Below are positions 6,286 to 9,749 of a DNA stretch of 9,749 nt, piece by piece; the first letter of the stretch is position 1, and each line of letters opens with the position of its first letter. Source of the stretch: CAZIMM01 sp964540415 (GTDB taxonomy: Bacteria > Bacillota > Clostridia > Oscillospirales > Acutalibacteraceae); contig CAZIMM010000079.1 of the NCBI GenBank assembly GCA_964540415.1, positions 1 through 9,749 on the forward strand, written 5' to 3'. The notes beneath the pieces were generated by a model, which worked only from the letters and a program-made list of their open reading frames with translations, ran no database searches and was not told the origin of the DNA. The position numbers and the translations under genes were made by a program.

Positions 6286-7744
6286 ATGCGCGGCTTCGAC
6301 AACGAAAAATATCTCAGGCTTCAATCTGAACACATCAAGCAAAGAATCGAACAATTCGGCGGCAAGCTCTATCTTGAATTTGGCGGCAAGCTGTTTGACG
6401 ATTATCATGCCGCCCGTGTTNNNNNNNNNNAAAATGCTCTGCGAGCTTAAGGAACAGGCGGAAATTGTTGTTGTAATCAACGCCGGAGCAATTGAGAGCA
6501 ACAAGATACGCGGAGATTTCGGCATAACTTACGACGCTGACGTTCTGCGCCTGATTGACGCTTTCCGCGAGGTCGGTCTGTTTGTGGGCAGCGTGGTTAT
6601 CACACAGTTCGCAGGCCAGCCCAGTGCCGAAAACTTTCAGAGAAGAATGGAAAAACTCGGGCTGAAGGTTTACAGGCATTACACAATCGAGGGCTACCCT
6701 TCAAATATACCGCTAATTGTCAGCGACGACGGATACGGCAAGAACGAATATATCGAAACATCGCATTCCCTTGTCATCGTCACAGCTCCCGGTCCGGGCA
6801 GCGGAAAGATGGCAACCTGCCTGTCCCAGCTTTACCATGAGAACAAGCACGGAGTCAAGGCGGGATATGCAAAGTTTGAAACGTTCCCGATCTGGAATCT
6901 TCCGCTCAAGCACCCCGTGAATGTCGCTTACGAGGCGGCGACCGCTGACCTCAACGACGTCAACATGATTGACCCCTTCCACCTGGAAGCATACGGCGTG
7001 ACAACGGTGAATTACAACAGGGATGTCGAAGTCTTTCCGGTTCTCAAAGCTATTTTTGAAAAAATCTCGGGCGAATCCCCATACAAATCACCCACGGACA
7101 TGGGTGTCAATATGGCAGGCAACTGCATAATTGACGATGACGTTGTCCGTGAGGAGGCAAAGCAGGAGATTATCCGCAGGTACTATACAGGAATGTGTGA
7201 TTTCAGAGCAGGCAAGGTCAGCCGTGACGTTGTCTACAAGCTCGAGCTGCTTATGAATCAGTCCGGGCTTACCGTGCAGGACAGACCGACTGTGGCGGCG
7301 GCTCTTGCCAAGGCAGAAAAAACCGGAGCTCCGGCTGCGGCAATCCAACTGCCGGACGGTTCGATTGTCACGGGCAAAACCTCGGCGCTTCTCGGCGCTT
7401 CTTCGGCAATGCTGCTCAACGCGCTCAAAACACTCGGCAACATGGACGATGAGCTTCATCTGATTTCTCCCCTTGTCATCGAGCCGATTCAGAAGCTGAA
7501 AACCGGTCACCTTCACAGCCTCAACCCCCGCCTGCACACGGACGAGGTGCTCATCGCCCTCTCAATTTGTGCGGCGACCAACTCCATGGCGGAAAAAGCG
7601 CTCGACCAGCTTTCAAAGCTCAACGGTTGTGAAATGCATTCAAGCGTCATCCTCTCGCAGGTTGATGAGACCCTGCTGCGCAAGCTCGGCATCAATGTCA
7701 CCTGTGAGCCGCAATATCAGACCAAGAAACTATACCATAAATAA
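6286..7744 (+). CDS. DUF1846 (UPF0371) family protein, with assembly gap
   Basis: A member of the conserved DUF1846/UPF0371 family, whose members are about 490-500 residues and whose cellular role I cannot state. The N-terminus MRGFDNEKYLRLQSEHI and stretches such as AGQPSAENF, KFETFPIWNLPLKHPVN and SPTDMGVNMAGNCI are diagnostic. A glycine-rich phosphate-binding-like loop APGPGSGKM (6785-6811) resembles a Walker A motif but has Met where Ser/Thr is expected. The start ATG 6286 is preferred over GTG 6262 because AAAGGATGG at 6267-6275 serves it and family members begin this way. The 10 Ns at 6421-6430 make the reading frame appear to shift (the left part is in the frame of 6286, the right part in the frame of 6431); the true gap must be a multiple of three. 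The stop TAA 7742-7744 is 16 bp before the next gene, so the two form an operon. Confidence 0.92.
6421..6430 (+). other. 10-N scaffold gap inside the DUF1846 gene
   Basis: A placeholder gap. The codon before it is complete (GTT 6418-6420) and the resumed frame begins with AAA 6431-6433, so the missing length is divisible by three. From my recollection of related proteins, about ten codons (a segment like LPGF..D..L) are missing, or roughly 30 nt. No foreign sequence is visible at either edge, unlike the first gap. Confidence 0.8.
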
Positions 7745-7760
7745 ACGGAGGTTGCAGAAC

Positions 7761-9749
7761 ATGACAAAGTTCACCCTTTCCGCGTTCTCGGATGAGGCTT
7801 CCTCTGCTCTGTCCGGGCAGATTGAAGCACTCAAAAGGAACGGAATCGAGCACTTTGAGCCGCGGGGTATCGACGGTAAAAACATTTCGGAATTCACCGT
7901 TGACGAGGCAAAGCAGCTCAAGGCAAAGCTGGACGAGGCGGACATCTCAACCGCTTCAATCGGCTCGCCTTACGGCAAAATCGAGATAACCGATGACTTT
8001 GAGCCGCATTTCGCCGCGTTCAAAAACACGGTTGAAGTTGCAAAGGTGCTGGAAGCGCCGTACATCCGTATTTTCAGCTTTTACTTCAAAAAAGGCGAAA
8101 GCTATGAGGAGTACAGGGGCGAGGTTATCCGCCGCGTCAAGGCAATGGCGGATTACGCAAAAGAAAACGGCGTGACCTGCTGTCTCGAAAATGAAAAGGG
8201 AATTTACGGCGACATTGCCGAGCGCAACCGCGACGTGCTTGACGCCTGCAAGGGCAGCCTCTCCGCTGTGTTTGACCCCGCAAACTACATACAGTGCGGC
8301 GTGAAGCCCCTTGAGGCATGGGAGCTTGTCGGACCTTATGTTGAATATGTTCATGTCAAGGACGCTTATCTAGAAACCGGTGAGGTTGTTCCCGCCGGCA
8401 AGGGCGACGGCTCGCTGCCCGTAATCCTCCGCATGTTCGCAAAGAACGAAGACGCGTGCATTCTCAGCGTTGAGCCTCATCTGACGGTGTTTGAGGGTCT
8501 TTCTCAGCTCGAAAACAACGAGAGCGAAACCGCAAAAGCAATTGAACGCAGAAGCTATCAGTATCCGAGCAGAGATGCTTCCTTTGACGCTGCCGTCTCG
8601 GCACTCAAGGATGTCATTGCGGGAATCAAGCCAGCTTTGCGTGTCGGCATCATCGGCGTGGGCAACATGGGCTCTGCACATTTGCGTGCGTTTGTCAACG
8701 GCAAAGTGCCCGATATGCAGCTTGTCGCCATTGCCGACCTAAAAGAGGACAGGCGCGAATGGGCAAAGGAGCAGGCACCGGACATCACGGTTTTCAACTC
8801 GGGTGATGAGCTTATCGAATCCGGTCTGGTGGATGTTGTAACCATTGCAACTCCGCACTATTTCCACCCGCCTCTTGCAATCAAAGCTCTTAAGGCGGGG
8901 CTTCATGTTCTCACCGAAAAGCCCGCCGGCGTTTACACAAAGCAGGTGCGCGAGATGAACGAGGCAGCCGCCGCGAGCGACAAGGTCTTTGCAATCATGT
9001 ACAATCAACGCACAAATCCGTGCTATCGCAAGCTGCGTGAGATGGTCAAGAGCGGTCAGTACGGCGAAATAATGCGTGTCAACTGGATAATCACCTCATG
9101 GTTCCGCACCCAGTCCTATTATAATTCCGGCGGATGGCGCGCCACATGGGAAGGCGAGGGCGGCGGAGTTCTGCTCAACCAGTGCCCGCACAATCTCGAT
9201 TTGTGGCAGTGGATTTGCGGAATGCCCTCAAAGGTCAGTGCTGTTTGCCACGAGGGAAAATGGCACAACATTGAGGTTGAAGACGATGTGACGATTTATG
9301 CAGAATATCCCAACGGTGCAACAGGCGTGTTCATCACTTCAACAGGCGACGCTCCCGGAACGAATCGCCTTGAAATTACTATGGATAAGGCAAAGCTCAT
9401 TTGCGACGGTGATTCTATTCAGGTCTGCGAGCTCAGCGCGTCAAGCAGAGAGTTCTGCATGAACAGCGAAGAGGGCTTTTCAAAGCCGAAGTATACAAAC
9501 TATATTGCCGACATTCTTCCTCAGCACTATTCACAGCACGTCGGCGTGCTCAACGCATTTGCCGGAAACATTCTCAGAGGCGAGCCGCTTTATGCAAGAG
9601 GAGAGGAAGGCATAAACGGCCTTACAATCTCCAACGCGGCACACCTTTCAAGCTGGCTCGGCAAGCCTGTTGAGCTTCCTGTTGACGAGGACTTCTATTA
9701 TGAAAAGCTTCAGGAAAAAATCGCAAATTCAACGCTGAAAAAGGTTGTT
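7761..9749 (+). CDS. Fusion: sugar phosphate isomerase/epimerase (TIM barrel) + Gfo/Idh/MocA oxidoreductase, 3' partial
   Basis: One uninterrupted frame of 663 codons from ATG 7761 to the window edge encodes two enzymes in tandem. Residues 1 to about 285 are an AP-endonuclease-2/xylose-isomerase-like TIM barrel. E143 (CLENEKG), D172 (FDPANY), H198 (HVKD) and E238 (SVEPHL) match in order and spacing the metal-binding Glu-Asp-His-Glu set of tagatose-3-epimerase-type enzymes. A short linker (about 286-293) leads into a Gfo/Idh/MocA dehydrogenase. It has a Rossmann GVGNMG with G299, G301 and G304, then EKP with catalytic K387, and an active-site loop GGGVLLNQCPHNLD with H477. The C-terminal part is nearly complete; probably only a few residues lie beyond the window. 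The ribosome binding site is GGAGGT 7747-7752, 8 nt before ATG. These families normally occur as separate, often adjacent, genes; here both active sites look intact. Substrate unknown: an inositol, sugar or sugar-phosphate derivative is plausible. Confidence 0.92.
   Translation, partial: MTKFTLSAFSDEASSALSGQIEALKRNGIEHFEPRGIDGKNISEFTVDEAKQLKAKLDEADISTASIGSPYGKIEITDDFEPHFAAFKNTVEVAKVLEAPYIRIFSFYFKKGESYEEYRGEVIRRVKAMADYAKENGVTCCLENEKGIYGDIAERNRDVLDACKGSLSAVFDPANYIQCGVKPLEAWELVGPYVEYVHVKDAYLETGEVVPAGKGDGSLPVILRMFAKNEDACILSVEPHLTVFEGLSQLENNESETAKAIERRSYQYPSRDASFDAAVSALKDVIAGIKPALRVGIIGVGNMGSAHLRAFVNGKVPDMQLVAIADLKEDRREWAKEQAPDITVFNSGDELIESGLVDVVTIATPHYFHPPLAIKALKAGLHVLTEKPAGVYTKQVREMNEAAAASDKVFAIMYNQRTNPCYRKLREMVKSGQYGEIMRVNWIITSWFRTQSYYNSGGWRATWEGEGGGVLLNQCPHNLDLWQWICGMPSKVSAVCHEGKWHNIEVEDDVTIYAEYPNGATGVFITSTGDAPGTNRLEITMDKAKLICDGDSIQVCELSASSREFCMNSEEGFSKPKYTNYIADILPQHYSQHVGVLNAFAGNILRGEPLYARGEEGINGLTISNAAHLSSWLGKPVELPVDEDFYYEKLQEKIANSTLKKVV

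Noticed and set aside
7381..7400. Tandem 10-bp duplication (CTCGGCGCTT twice)
   Set aside because: It encodes an ordinary Ala/Leu/Gly/Ser stretch in the expected frame of the DUF1846 protein; two copies are too few to imply a functional repeat.
8558..9008. Minus-strand ORFs opposite the fusion gene
   Set aside because: They lie antisense to strongly conserved coding sequence and show no recognisable domains or ribosome binding sites.

Overview
The window looks like part of a Clostridia (Bacillota) chromosome, most likely an uncultured gut Oscillospiraceae/Ruminococcaceae-type bacterium. The evidence is strong GGAGG-type ribosome binding sites, sigma-A promoters, moderate GC content, and protein sequences typical of that group. 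Two runs of exactly 10 Ns (3368-3377 and 6421-6430) mark it as a scaffolded draft or metagenome assembly. Both gaps fall inside genes.

Layout, left to right. (1) The 3' end of a glycogen phosphorylase gene (2-490). (2) A sigma-A promoter 5 bp after that gene, followed by a roughly 250-nt untranslated leader (about 531-781) with several pairing segments, including one that can mask the ribosome binding site of the next gene. (3) A tightly spaced + strand group: magnesium transporter mgtE (782-2146), a cytoplasmic GH13 amylase/neopullulanase-type enzyme (2170-4125) and a patatin-like phospholipase (4172-5254). (4) A convergent EamA/DMT-family transporter on the - strand (6132-5263), ending 8 bp from the patatin stop. 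(5) A 153-bp AT-rich divergent promoter region (6133-6285). (6) A + strand pair: a DUF1846/UPF0371 protein (6286-7744, interrupted by a gap), then a long ORF from 7761 to the window edge that fuses a TIM-barrel sugar phosphate isomerase/epimerase to a Gfo/Idh/MocA NAD(P)-dependent oxidoreductase.

Themes. Glycogen phosphorylase and the GH13 enzyme both fit cytoplasmic glycogen/maltodextrin breakdown, with mgtE and the patatin in the same transcriptional direction. The right-hand operon suggests two-step processing of an unidentified sugar or polyol (isomerise or epimerise plus oxidise or reduce), carried out by one polypeptide.

The points most worth a second look are the isomerase-oxidoreductase fusion, the structured mgtE leader (it shows no obvious M-box signature), and the first assembly gap. 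That gap, with about 85 nt of unrelated sequence, replaces exactly the site where the GH13 acid/base glutamate belongs. I saw no tRNA, rRNA, CRISPR array, complete insertion sequence or clear intrinsic terminator.
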